Position numbers and translations under genes: made by a program. The notes beneath the pieces are model-generated. The model was not told the DNA's origin, ran no database searches, and worked only from the letters and a program-made list of their open reading frames with translations. A stretch of DNA of 64,000 nt from Blautia sp. BIOML-A1 (GTDB taxonomy: Bacteria > Bacillota > Clostridia > Lachnospirales > Lachnospiraceae): the NCBI RefSeq assembly GCF_009883055.1, contig NZ_WWVR01000015.1:1-64000 (forward strand). Direction: 5' to 3'. Below are positions 18,238-25,745 of the stretch, piece after piece; the stretch's first letter is position 1; every line of letters begins with the position of its first letter.

Positions 18238-18954
18238 ATGACGGACTTTCTGACAGCAGACACAAGCCTGCCATCTTATATGATGTTTCCCCGTTTTCTT
18301 CTGGACATGGAAATAAACGAAACTGCCAAAATGCTTTATATGATCCTGCTCGACCGTGCAAGGCTTTCCCAGAAAAATGAGGGCTGGTCAGATACAAATG
18401 GTCATGTGTTCCTCTACTTTACGATTGAAGCACTGGCAGAAGTTCTCCACAAAAGCCAGATGACGGTGAAAACTGCTCTGGCAGTACTGGAAAAACAAGA
18501 GCTTATCTTCCGAAAACGGCAGGGACCCGGACACCCTAATCGGATCTATGTAAAAATCCCGAAAGAAACCCTCAGCAATACAGACAGAATTCTTTCCTCA
18601 AGACAGACAGAAAACTGTCCTATTGACAGACAGGATTCTTTCCCTGATACAGACAGAAAACTGTCCAGTAATAAGAAAGAGATAAAAAAGAACCATTTAA
18701 CAATAAGAGGGAGTAAAGAGCCACGCTCACCCTATGGAACATTTCAAAATGTTTTTCTGTCAGAGACGGAGCTGGAAAATATCCGGCAGACAATCCCTGA
18801 CTGGCAGGACTATATGGAACGCTTATCCGGTTATATGGCTTCTACCGGAAAGCAATACCAAAACCATGCAGCTACCATCATCCGTTGGGCAAGACAGGAT
18901 CATCCTGTTTCCCGGCAACGAAATTATGAAAGTGAGGAATACGAAACATTATGA
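18238..18954 (+). CDS. Replication initiator RepA (N-terminal winged-helix type)
   Basis: A 238-residue protein from ATG 18238, preceded by GGAGGTG. The N-terminal 110 residues (PRFLLDMEINETAKMLYMIL, then MTVKTALAVLEKQELI) match the RepA N-terminal domain of Firmicutes plasmids and ICEs. That domain is a winged helix that binds origin iterons. A charged linker with repeated TDR motifs follows and then a short C-terminal domain (QTIPDWQDYMERLSGYM). Its last four bases overlap the DnaC-like gene, coupling initiator and loader. It suggests the excised circle can replicate. Confidence 0.8.
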   Translation: MTDFLTADTSLPSYMMFPRFLLDMEINETAKMLYMILLDRARLSQKNEGWSDTNGHVFLYFTIEALAEVLHKSQMTVKTALAVLEKQELIFRKRQGPGHPNRIYVKIPKETLSNTDRILSSRQTENCPIDRQDSFPDTDRKLSSNKKEIKKNHLTIRGSKEPRSPYGTFQNVFLSETELENIRQTIPDWQDYMERLSGYMASTGKQYQNHAATIIRWARQDHPVSRQRNYESEEYETL

Positions 18955-19808
18955 CAACATTTACAGAAAAACCAACAGCTATCACACCAAACAGAGAGCT
19001 TCAGTCTGATGAATATTTTAACGAAACAAATCACCTGATCTACTGTTCCAAATGCAATACGCCAAGACAGTGCAGGCATGAATTACAGGGAAAGGTTCTT
19101 ATTCCTTCCATCCGCTGTAAGTGCCAGCAGGAGATCTTTGAACAGGAGGAAGCCCAGAGAAAACTTCATGAAAAGCAAATGGAAATAGAGCATCTCAAAA
19201 CCAGCGGCTTACAGGACAAATCACTTTATGACTACACCTTTGCCAAAGATAACGGCAGCAATCCGGAAATGAAACTTGCACACAATTATGTAAGTAACTG
19301 GGAAGAGATGAAAGCAAACGCTTCCGGACTTCTCATCTGGGGCGATGTCGGTACTGGAAAATCTTTCTTTGCAGGCTGCATTGCCAATGCCCTTCTGGAA
19401 AAAGGCGTCCCGGTACTGATGACCAACTTTTCCCGGATTCTGAATACCCTTACCGGAATGCATTTTGAAGACAGGAATCAGTTCATCCACAGCTTAAACC
19501 GCTACAGCCTTCTGATCATTGATGACCTCGGAATTGAACGGAACTCTGACTTTGCACTGGAACAGGTATTCAATGTGATTGACAGCCGTTACCGCAGTAA
19601 AAAGCCCCTGATCATAACAACCAATCTCACTTTATCAGAGCTGAATAACGCCGCTGATATCGCACACAAGCGAATTTATGACCGGATTCTGGAGAGATGT
19701 GTTCCCATCCGTATCAATAACCGGAATATCCGTCAGGACAATGCAACAGCTAATTTAAAAAAAACGAAAAAAATTCTGTTAGATAATCACACTTCAAACC
19801 AGAGTTGA
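18951..19808 (+). CDS. DnaC/IstB-like AAA+ ATPase (helicase loader)
   Basis: A 285-residue protein. The N-terminus carries a Cys cluster (CSKCNTPRQC, then RCKCQQE) likely to bind zinc. The AAA+ core has Walker A GDVGTGKS, Walker B LLIIDDLG followed by the DnaC-type ERNSDFALEQVFNVID segment, and sensor IITTNLTLSEL. It overlaps repA by ATGA. It probably loads the host replicative helicase at the RepA-bound origin of the element. Confidence 0.88.
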   Translation: MTTFTEKPTAITPNRELQSDEYFNETNHLIYCSKCNTPRQCRHELQGKVLIPSIRCKCQQEIFEQEEAQRKLHEKQMEIEHLKTSGLQDKSLYDYTFAKDNGSNPEMKLAHNYVSNWEEMKANASGLLIWGDVGTGKSFFAGCIANALLEKGVPVLMTNFSRILNTLTGMHFEDRNQFIHSLNRYSLLIIDDLGIERNSDFALEQVFNVIDSRYRSKKPLIITTNLTLSELNNAADIAHKRIYDRILERCVPIRINNRNIRQDNATANLKKTKKILLDNHTSNQS

Positions 19809-19840
19809 AACAAAGCAGCATCGCACAATAACTATTTTTC

Positions 19841-19898
19841 ACTGACAGTAGTACTACTTTCTTTTCTTATTTATCACCAGAGACATGCCACTGTCAGT
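19841..19898. repeat. 9-bp inverted repeat upstream of the DUF3847 gene
   Basis: ACTGACAGT (19841-19849) and ACTGTCAGT (19890-19898) are exact inverted copies 40 bases apart, with GTAGTACTAC between them. They could be an operator or part of an origin. No promoter is certain. Confidence 0.4.
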
Positions 19899-19977
19899 TA
19901 TCTAAAACTATAGTACTAAACCACAAGATTTTAAAACTAAATCGCCCGGATACGGGCATAAAAAGGAGGTGCCAGAT

Positions 19978-20199
19978 ATGGCAAATAAAAGAATTATGAC
20001 ACCAGAAGAAAAAGTGCTTTTACAGGCAAAACACAGACTGGAAGAAATCGAAGCAAGAAACCGTAAAAAGGAACGTAATGCCAGAACACGCAGATTGATT
20101 CAAGAAGGAGCGATTCTGGAAAGCATTGCTCCACATATTAAAGAAATGGATTTAGATACCCTAAAGCGGGAGCTGATGCTCCGGCTAAGAGGAATGTAA
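19978..20199 (+). CDS. DUF3847-type small mobilisation-associated protein
   Basis: A 73-residue, highly charged, helical protein from ATG 19978. Its leader AGGAGGTGCCAGAT is identical to that of the relaxase gene 355 bp downstream. The core reads TPEEKVLLQAKHRLEEIEAR and continues into a basic helix. DUF3847 proteins sit just upstream of MobA/MobL relaxases and oriT in many clostridial elements. An accessory role at oriT is likely by position only. Confidence 0.72.
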   Translation: MANKRIMTPEEKVLLQAKHRLEEIEARNRKKERNARTRRLIQEGAILESIAPHIKEMDLDTLKRELMLRLRGM

Positions 20200-20220
20200 A
20201 TACACAAGTTCTACTCCCGA

Positions 20221-20260
20221 AGGGCGCACTTACTCACCACCCGATAAATCGGGCGGTGGT
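20221..20260 (-). other. oriT of MOBQ (RSF1010) type
   Basis: On the minus strand an imperfect inverted repeat (arms 20236-20245 and 20248-20260, ACCACC/GGTGGT with CCGAT/ATCGG) is followed by GAG and then TAAGTGCGCCCT. That string is the nic consensus of RSF1010-like MOBQ origins of transfer. By analogy nicking would fall near 20224/20225. It lies 75 bp before the MobA/MobL relaxase gene, the expected position. Confidence 0.78.
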
Positions 20261-20334
20261 ATCCCCTACGGGGCTCGTGCGCTCTGCCGAGGGCTATCCG
20301 CTGTTGCAGGCAACATCGAAAGGAGGTGCCAGAT

Positions 20335-22044
20335 ATGGCAATTTATCATATGCAAGCCAAGGTCGTCAGCCGTGGTTCCGGGCGGTCTGCTGTCGCTGCA
20401 TCTGCTTATATGAGCTGTAGCCGCATATACAATGATTACGATGGCATCCAGCATGACTACACCCGAAAACATGGACTGATCTATCAGGAAGTAATGCTTC
20501 CCCCTATGGCTCCGCCTAAATGGAAAAACCGGGAGCAACTCTGGAATGCTGTAGAAGCTGCTGAAAAAACAAAAGACAGCCGACTGGCAAGAGAATTTGT
20601 TGTCGCACTCCCTATTGAGTTGGATAAAGACAGCAATATTTCTCTTCTTCAGAATTTTATTCAAAAGAATTTTGTAGATATGGGAATGTGTGCCGATTTC
20701 GCCATTCACGATACAGATGGTCACAATCCCCATGCACACATTCTACTTACTGTCCGTCCATTAAACGAAAACGGAACATGGCAGTATAAAACCGAAAAAG
20801 AATATCTATGCATCAAAGATGGAGAGGAAAAGGGATTTACTGCTTCTGAATTTAAGGATGCTCAGAAAGAGGGCTGGGAAAAACAGTATCGTTATAAAGC
20901 TGGGAAAAAGAAAGTATATCTGACTCCCTCGGCAGCACAGGAGAAAGGTTATGAACGTATCGACAAACATCCAAAAAGCACCCGGTATGGCAGACAAAAC
21001 CCGATTTCCGAACAATGGAACAGTGAGGAACAGCTCTGCCTCTGGAGAGCAAACTGGGCAGATGCCGTAAATAAAATGCTTGCCCTTAATCAGATAAATG
21101 CCGCCATTGATCACCGCAGTTTTGCAGCTCAGGGAATCACTGAACAGCCAACCATCCACGAAGGCTACATTGCCCAGAATATGGAAAAGAAAGGCATGAT
21201 AGCAGACCGGTGTGAAATCAACCGTCGGGTTCGTGCGGATAACAGAATACTACGGGAATTAAAAACACAGATAAAAAAATTGGTTCAAGCTGTCGAAAAA
21301 TCTATTCCGGTAATTGCAGAAACATTAGAAGCAATCCGCAATCATATGATTTTTACACAATATCATTTACTTCATAATGAAATGCAAAAAGAAGTGATCC
21401 ATGACTGGATGCAGCATTTTCGTCCTATCCTAAATAAATATGATACCATTAAGAAAAAGCTCAAAGCGAAAGTTACTGAAAAGAAAGAACTAAATGTGCA
21501 AAAAAGTAAAACCAGTATTCTAAATCCTTTCCAGCATATAAAGTTAAACCAGCAGCTTACAACCGTAACAGAAGAAATCGAGGAACTGAAATCTGCCAAA
21601 GAACAGCTGCTGTTTCAGGCTGAATGCTCCACAGAGAAAGATATGGCGAGCCTTTCCAGAAAATACGACCAGATGGATAAGAATCTGGATATTCTCGATT
21701 CTCAGGATATGGCTCTCAAAGAGCAGCTTGAAAAAGATGCTGTCGCTTTCCAAGAGGAAAAACTCCGGCCTAAACCAGAGCAATATACAGAATTACTGGA
21801 TGCCAGAATCCAGATACGACCTACTTTCCGAGAGAAACTGATTGAGCAGCTCAAAGGTACTTTTGGTGAATATTATGACTATCACTATCGTGATATCGCA
21901 ACCCATGAAGTGGATGATCTCAATATGGAAGATCCCTATAGCTTCTCTCATCGTACCTGGGAACTTGAATATCAGAGGAAACAGGAATTGCAAAAAAAAC
22001 ATCCTGTTCAATCCAGGCAAAAATCGCACAACACAGAACTATAA
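20335..22044 (+). CDS. mobL: MobA/MobL-family relaxase (MOBQ)
   Basis: A 569-residue protein from ATG 20335 (AGGAGGTGCC upstream). The relaxase domain (1-220) shows IYHMQAKVVSRGSGRSAVAA, the catalytic-Tyr region SAYMSCSRIYNDYDG and the metal-binding triad HNPHAHILLTVR. The C-terminal half is a long coiled coil. It nicks oriT and pilots the strand into a conjugation channel supplied by another element. The adjacent MOBQ-type nic sequence agrees. It is convergent with the PBECR4 gene, with terminators between. Confidence 0.92.
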   Translation: MAIYHMQAKVVSRGSGRSAVAASAYMSCSRIYNDYDGIQHDYTRKHGLIYQEVMLPPMAPPKWKNREQLWNAVEAAEKTKDSRLAREFVVALPIELDKDSNISLLQNFIQKNFVDMGMCADFAIHDTDGHNPHAHILLTVRPLNENGTWQYKTEKEYLCIKDGEEKGFTASEFKDAQKEGWEKQYRYKAGKKKVYLTPSAAQEKGYERIDKHPKSTRYGRQNPISEQWNSEEQLCLWRANWADAVNKMLALNQINAAIDHRSFAAQGITEQPTIHEGYIAQNMEKKGMIADRCEINRRVRADNRILRELKTQIKKLVQAVEKSIPVIAETLEAIRNHMIFTQYHLLHNEMQKEVIHDWMQHFRPILNKYDTIKKKLKAKVTEKKELNVQKSKTSILNPFQHIKLNQQLTTVTEEIEELKSAKEQLLFQAECSTEKDMASLSRKYDQMDKNLDILDSQDMALKEQLEKDAVAFQEEKLRPKPEQYTELLDARIQIRPTFREKLIEQLKGTFGEYYDYHYRDIATHEVDDLNMEDPYSFSHRTWELEYQRKQELQKKHPVQSRQKSHNTEL

Positions 22045-22150
22045 TGTTTAAACTACTAATATAAAAAATATCCCGTTTTCTCAAAACAGTTATATTGCTT
22101 CATCCCAATAATTCACAAACTGCTAACCACCGAGCAAAAGTGAGGCACAA

Positions 22151-22200
22151 AGTGCGTAAGCATAATTTGATTTCTTTCCGCTTACGCACTCTCTTTTTAT
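22151..22200 (+). terminator. Rho-independent terminator after the relaxase gene
   Basis: AGTGCGTAAGC (22151-22161) pairs perfectly with GCTTACGCACT (22180-22190), followed by CTCTTTTTAT. It lies about 110 bp after the relaxase stop. The arm contains GTGCG as in the oriT region, so it could alternatively be a secondary relaxase site. Confidence 0.75.
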
Positions 22201-22261
22201 CTTGAGCAAAAAATTCCTACTTTGTAAAGCCAACAAATGGGGTTTGGGGGGCTCCCAAAGT

Positions 22262-22281
22262 GCGTTTGGATATCCAAACGC
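22262..22281. repeat. 20-bp perfect palindrome
   Basis: GCGTTTGGATATCCAAACGC reads identically on both strands. It follows a G-rich stretch (GGGGTTTGGGGGGCTCCC) in the 410-bp gap between the relaxase and PBECR4 genes. No gene is seen in this gap. Its role is unknown: protein-binding site, replication feature or recombination target. Confidence 0.6.
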
Positions 22282-22405
22282 TATGCTTGCAAAACCAGTT
22301 CCACTAATTTCCCTCGATACTCCCTTCTTCTAAAATCAATGATAATTATAACATTGCCAATTTTGTAAAGTAATAATCAACTTAAAATATAGACGACAAA
22401 CAATA

Positions 22406-22443
22406 AAACCATGATACTGTTACAAAAAGCAGTAGCATGGTTT
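22406..22443 (-). terminator. Terminator after the PBECR4 gene
   Basis: AAACCATG and CATGGTTT arms (22406-22413, 22436-22443) with additional CTG/CAG pairing form a hairpin 12 bp after the stop of the leftward gene. TTTT follows in the leftward direction. Confidence 0.6.
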
Positions 22444-22455
22444 CTTTATATTTCA

Positions 22456-23121
22456 TTATAGATTTTCTCTATCTATCATATTTTCTATTGTTTCTGAGAA
22501 ACAACACTCTTTCAAATCAATACTTTTGTCCATCTTCACAAGATTTGTATATTTCTCATCTGTATAGTGTTTTGATATTACAGCAAATACTTTATATGTA
22601 GGCTGTGCTGTTACATCTCTGATGTCCTTTTTCAGCAATGTGTTCGGTACATTTAATTTCGTATTTTTATCTTTTACGAAGCCAATACAACCACATATAT
22701 TCCCGGCAGCTTTTTCTGTATATAATTTCGGTCCTCGATCTGTAAATTCTCCTATCATTGTTACGTTTTTCTTAATAAGCATCATACGTTCCAATATATC
22801 CAATTTTTGCCCCGTAGAGCCATCTTTTGCAAAAACAAAATCATTTTCTGTTAATCGCTTATCCAGGCATTTCTGGTAAAAATGAATTGCAGAAGCTGTC
22901 TCTTTTTTATTCAATCGAACTCCTGTCAAATGTAAAAAATTGTATCTATGGAAAACAACTTCATATCCCTGTACAGATGACAAAATCTTATTACTTTCCT
23001 GTAATTGCTTATTCACCTCTTTCGGTAAGCCATATAGGAACAAAACCTTCTGATCCTCAAGATGTTCTTTATATAGTTGTGCCGCTTTTGTCATAATCTG
23101 AATTGCACGTCTTTTGTCCAT
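22456..23121 (-). CDS. PBECR4-domain protein (barnase/EndoU/colicin-like nuclease fold)
   Basis: A 221-residue protein. The motifs HRYNFLHLTGV (about residue 80), a helix with IHFYQKCLDKRL, and a C-terminal block with LNVPNTLLKKDIRD match the Pfam PBECR4 family as I remember it. That family is a predicted RNase-like domain found in phage and mobile-element proteins. There is no signal peptide and no adjacent antitoxin-like gene. It could be an anti-host or anti-competitor nuclease of the element, or a structural relative without activity. The RBS AAGGATT precedes ATG 23121. The promoter region upstream holds an unusual hairpin and tandem repeats. Confidence 0.65.
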   Translation of the reverse strand: MDKRRAIQIMTKAAQLYKEHLEDQKVLFLYGLPKEVNKQLQESNKILSSVQGYEVVFHRYNFLHLTGVRLNKKETASAIHFYQKCLDKRLTENDFVFAKDGSTGQKLDILERMMLIKKNVTMIGEFTDRGPKLYTEKAAGNICGCIGFVKDKNTKLNVPNTLLKKDIRDVTAQPTYKVFAVISKHYTDEKYTNLVKMDKSIDLKECCFSETIENMIDRENL

Positions 23122-23148
23122 AACTTAATCCTTATCCCATAAAATTTA

Positions 23149-23191
23149 GAGAAGGGAATGTTCACGCCGCAGCACTAAACATTCCCTTCTC
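23149..23191. repeat. 14-bp perfect inverted repeat
   Basis: GAGAAGGGAATGTT (23149-23162) and AACATTCCCTTCTC (23178-23191) are exact inverted copies with a 15-base spacer. It lies just upstream of the PBECR4 gene and next to the 50-bp tandem repeats. No T run suggests termination of a known transcript. Confidence 0.65.
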
Positions 23192-23200
23192 ATGGTTGAT

Positions 23201-23300
23201 TTTTCCGTTGTCTGCCAACCTCCAGCACCTTCGTCTGGAAAATATCAGGTTTTTCCGTTGCCTGCCAACCTCCGACACCTTCGTTCGGAAAACGTATCAG
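23201..23300. repeat. Two tandem 50-bp units with a covarying stem
   Basis: Units 23201-23250 and 23251-23300 share TTTTCCGTTG, CTGCCAACCTCC, CACCTTCGT and GGAAAA. In the first 42 positions they differ at five bases. Four of these are compensatory in one hairpin: TCCAG/CTGGA (23221-23225 and 23235-23239) becomes TCCGA/TCGGA (23271-23275 and 23285-23289). No gene is seen between 23122 and 23430. Confidence 0.65.
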
Positions 23301-23430
23301 ATTTTAGGTGTCAACCCACCGCTGATGCACAGCTTTTCTAATTACATTTTACACGAACTATGTGGAAAATGCAATTACAATTTTATCTTATGATGCCCTG
23401 CTACATTTTATACACTATTTATCTTACATT

Positions 23431-23811
23431 TCATTCTTGATAAATTATCTCTTTATCCACAATCTCCCTCGCACATACTTGTATATTGTTCATTCTTCCT
23501 ATCCATTCCAAGACATTTTCCACCTTTAGCTGTTCTGTAATGCCTTGTGCCTGTTTCATCTGTTCTACAAGTCTTTCAAAGCGTTCCTGTGCCTGTTCTT
23601 CTATATCAGCCAAATAACCATTCAGCCTGCCGCTTGTAAGCATATTCAGATATAGCAATCTGCGGTATTCCTTCAAATACCGCAAATGTCTTTGTCCCCA
23701 TACACCGACAACCCTTTGTTCTTCTTCCTTCGGTAAGGTAAGAGCAGGGATAAGATAATCCCCATGTCTGATATAAGTACCGCCCATCTCTTCAAAAATT
23801 GTTTTCTTCAT
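23431..23811 (-). CDS. tnpV: TnpV-like transposon-encoded protein
   Basis: A 126-residue protein strongly resembling TnpV of Tn4451/Tn6215-type clostridial mobilizable elements. The start is MKKTIFEEMGGTYIRHGDYL, with WGQRHLRYLKEYRR in the middle and INGYLADI-like and MNNI segments later (here LNGYLADI and RMNNI). It is helical, without a known catalytic motif, and of unknown function. It is usually found near the end of such elements, as here, 400 bp from attR. The RBS AAAGG is present. Confidence 0.85.
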   Translation of the reverse strand: MKKTIFEEMGGTYIRHGDYLIPALTLPKEEEQRVVGVWGQRHLRYLKEYRRLLYLNMLTSGRLNGYLADIEEQAQERFERLVEQMKQAQGITEQLKVENVLEWIGRMNNIQVCAREIVDKEIIYQE

Positions 23812-23931
23812 TGTCTGTTCTACCTTTCTTATCGTTCTCTATTCATAGATTTTCTTTACGACCGTTCCAATTTTACAGTAACAATAATTCTTCAATTTTC
23901 AGTTCACATTGCCCCTCCCGAAGAAGTATGA

Positions 23932-23944
23932 TAGAATAATTCTA
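23932..23944. promoter_or_regulatory. Probable operator palindrome of the RHH gene
   Basis: TAGAATAATTCTA is a perfect 13-bp odd palindrome starting 24 bp before the RHH start codon, overlapping a likely -10 (TAGAAT). Position suggests autorepression by the RHH protein. Confidence 0.45.
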
Positions 23945-23967
23945 TTAAATTGAATCGGAGGTGCCAC

Positions 23968-24138
23968 ATGGCTATCAGTTCCAACAATATTCAGGTCTAT
24001 ACTACTTTGTCCAAAGAACTGGTTGCTGAGATTGATAAGGATGCAAAAGCGAACTATCGTACACGTTCCCAGCAGATTAACATGATCCTGACCGAGTATT
24101 ATAAGACTCAAACAACAACCAAACATGAATCCGAGTAA
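23968..24138 (+). CDS. Small ribbon-helix-helix protein (Arc/CopG-like)
   Basis: A 56-residue protein from ATG 23968 with RBS GGAGGTG. It contains one RHH domain: a beta strand IQVYTTLSKELV, then helix EIDKDAKAN and helix SQQINMILTEYYK. It is the gene nearest attR, a position often taken by small regulators of element excision. It could repress its own promoter through the palindrome upstream or act as a recombination directionality factor. No partner toxin gene is seen. Confidence 0.7.
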   Translation: MAISSNNIQVYTTLSKELVAEIDKDAKANYRTRSQQINMILTEYYKTQTTTKHESE

Positions 24139-24185
24139 AACACTGAATTGCCTGAAAACACAGGAAATATCAGTGTTTTCTTATG

Positions 24186-24212
24186 TTTTCCCTTAATTAT
24201 AAGGTTCATGTG
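24186..24212. other. attR: right junction of the integrated element
   Basis: The element arm TTTTCCCTTAATTATAAGG is followed by the ATGTG core (24208-24212), then protease sequence. Combined with attL, the excised circle would carry core ATGTG between imperfect inverted arms, as expected for a serine-recombinase attP. Confidence 0.8.
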
Positions 24213-25029
24213 ATCCATAATTATTTCCAAAACTGATATTGACAGCAATCGGTCTTCCCATCTTCACTGCCTGTCGTACCAGATAATCAATCCCTTCCAT
24301 CAGTTCCGTTGTGCGTGGAAATGAATTTTGCCGTGCATTTCCCATCTTCACGACCAGAAAATCGCTTTTGTACGCAAGGCCACGGTTCACCCCATCCGAT
24401 GCTCTCCCATTTCCCGCCGCGATTCCAAGCACTGCCGTCCCATGTCCGCTGAAATCCCTGGACGGAACAAGACGCCTGCCTTCGGTTTCCCCAAGTGCAA
24501 GCGCCTCATCAATTTTATCTTTCGTATATTCAGTTCCTCTTATGTAGCCTTCCGGCGGATTTCCGGGTATACTCTGATCCCACAGTTTTAAGATCCGACT
24601 GCTGCCATCCTCATTTCTAAAATCCGGGTGAAAATAATCCACACCAGAATCCACAACCCCAACCAGAATCTCCTCACCTGTCAATCCATCATTTCCTGCC
24701 TGCACAGGCAGTATGCAGCTCGCTGCTCTCTCCTCTAAAGTCTCAAAGTAAAGTCTTTTCGGTTTTTCAATAAACTCAATCTGTTCTCTGTTTGAATATG
24801 CATCAATCTCTGATTCTGGCAAAGTCACTATCGCATAACCTCCGAGCAGCGACACTACCTCGATCCCCACTCCGGCAAGTCCACTCTCCGGACCGCTGTA
24901 TTTTACGATCACATCCCACCGTCTGGTCTTCGGATCATATCCCACGTTCAAATTTTCTGATTTTTCCCTTTCCTTCGGTGTAGCATCCATAGACAAATTT
25001 AACAGATTATCGACTTTCTGATCTGGCAT
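24208..25029 (-). pseudogene. Csp-type S8 subtilisin-like protease, N-terminal half
   Basis: This is the 5' part of the interrupted protease gene. It has a propeptide-like N-terminus (1-100), Asp127 in GVVDSGVD and His196 in SGHGTAV, and ends NISFGNNYGSH at the core. Four codons of element sequence (EPYN) follow before a stop at 24193-24195. Without the Ser motif, now at 147-1060, the product would be inactive. In the rejoined gene the frame continues as SHRGDSLLETY, typical of the family. The RBS before ATG 25029 is weak. Confidence 0.9.
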
Positions 25030-25213
25030 TGCTGTCTCATTTCTGTTTCTGCATTTATTTCAGTATATGCATTTTCTCTTACCCATAATTATTGAGTAAA
25101 GTAAAATTTTACATAGATTTTTCATTACTCTGCATTCGCATTTTACACTCCCTCTCTATAATAAAGATAAATCAAAAAAACAATCACTTTTGATTAAGAA
25201 ATGAGGGATTACA

Positions 25214-25507
25214 ATGTATAAAACTTTATGGAATCATATTAAAAAACATACAAAGAAACATACTACCGCATCCGTTTTTCTTCCTCTTCTGGTAATCGGA
25301 TGGACAGTTGCCGGCCTCCTTACAGGTGCACTGATCTGTCCGTTTCTCCAGAATGCCACCACACTTGTCAGAGCAACTGTTATTCTCTGTTCCGGTGGAT
25401 ATGCAGGACTGATCTTTGGATTTTTTGGCGGTATCTTCTATATCTACCGCGGTACTGTAAAAAAATCCACTCACGCGGTTTCCTTTCTCCAGCCAGAACA
25501 TAATTAA
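25214..25507 (+). CDS. Small membrane protein of unknown function
   Basis: A 97-residue protein with a basic N-terminus rich in Lys and His (HIKKHTKKHTT), then two hydrophobic segments: FLPLLVIGWTVAGLLTGALI and about GYAGLIFGFFGGIFYIY. No domain is recognised. A GAGGG RBS lies upstream, and a clear terminator overlaps its end. It is monocistronic, with divergent spacing from the protease gene, and belongs to the chromosomal side of the insertion. Confidence 0.65.
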   Translation: MYKTLWNHIKKHTKKHTTASVFLPLLVIGWTVAGLLTGALICPFLQNATTLVRATVILCSGGYAGLIFGFFGGIFYIYRGTVKKSTHAVSFLQPEHN

Positions 25508-25535
25508 GAACTGCCATTATAGCAGTTCTTTTTTT
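25506..25535 (+). terminator. Rho-independent terminator
   Basis: AAGAACTGC and GCAGTTCTT arms with a short loop are followed by TTTTT. It ends the small membrane protein transcript directly before the mntP promoter. Confidence 0.88.
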
Positions 25536-25558
25536 CTGTCTGTTAATGAAAAAAATTA

Positions 25559-25587
25559 TTGACAGCCTCCCATGCATTTGTTATAGT
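25559..25587 (+). promoter_or_regulatory. Sigma-A promoter of mntP
   Basis: TTGACA (25559-25564), 17-bp spacer, TATAGT (25582-25587). Transcription would begin at the 5' edge of the riboswitch. Confidence 0.8.
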
Positions 25588-25589
25588 AG

Positions 25590-25745
25590 GTGCAATCTGA
25601 TTTTAGGGAAATCACGTGAGGGAGTAATTTGCACGAAAGAATGTGTGATTTGTCAACATACTGGTATTTTGGGTTGCTGTGAACAAAACGAACAGTAACT
25701 GTTTTGTACCTGGCAAATCTTAATGAATGAGACTCATGTATGCAG
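25590..25745 (+). promoter_or_regulatory. yybP-ykoY manganese riboswitch
   Basis: The conserved pieces of the yybP-ykoY aptamer are present in order: GAGGGAGTA, then AACATACTGG, then TACCTGGCAAA, and a closing TGAATGAGACTCATG. This class senses Mn2+ and commonly controls mntP, the gene that follows. Mn binding should favour expression of the exporter. Confidence 0.88.

Larger units (their letters stand above)
1061..24212. mobile_element. Integrative and mobilizable element (about 23.15 kb) inserted in an S8 protease gene
   Basis: The element is bounded by ATGTG cores at 1056-1060 and 24208-24212. It contains, from left to right, a large serine recombinase and a truncated second one, a STAND ATPase, a RiPP biosynthetic cluster, ParM/ParR-like segregation genes, RepA and a DnaC-like protein, DUF3847, oriT, a MobA/MobL relaxase, a PBECR4 protein, TnpV and an RHH protein. 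No VirB4, VirD4 or other mating-channel gene is visible, so transfer would need a helper conjugation system. Excision at the core would restore the host protease gene exactly. Confidence 0.88.

Noticed and set aside
23201-23300. Possible CRISPR array
   Set aside because: There are only two directly adjacent 50-bp units without unique spacers, no cas genes, and the unit differences are compensatory within a hairpin.
1061-24212. An integrative conjugative element (ICE) capable of self-transfer
   Set aside because: No coupling protein, VirB4-like ATPase or other mating-pair gene is visible; only relaxase, oriT and accessory genes are present.
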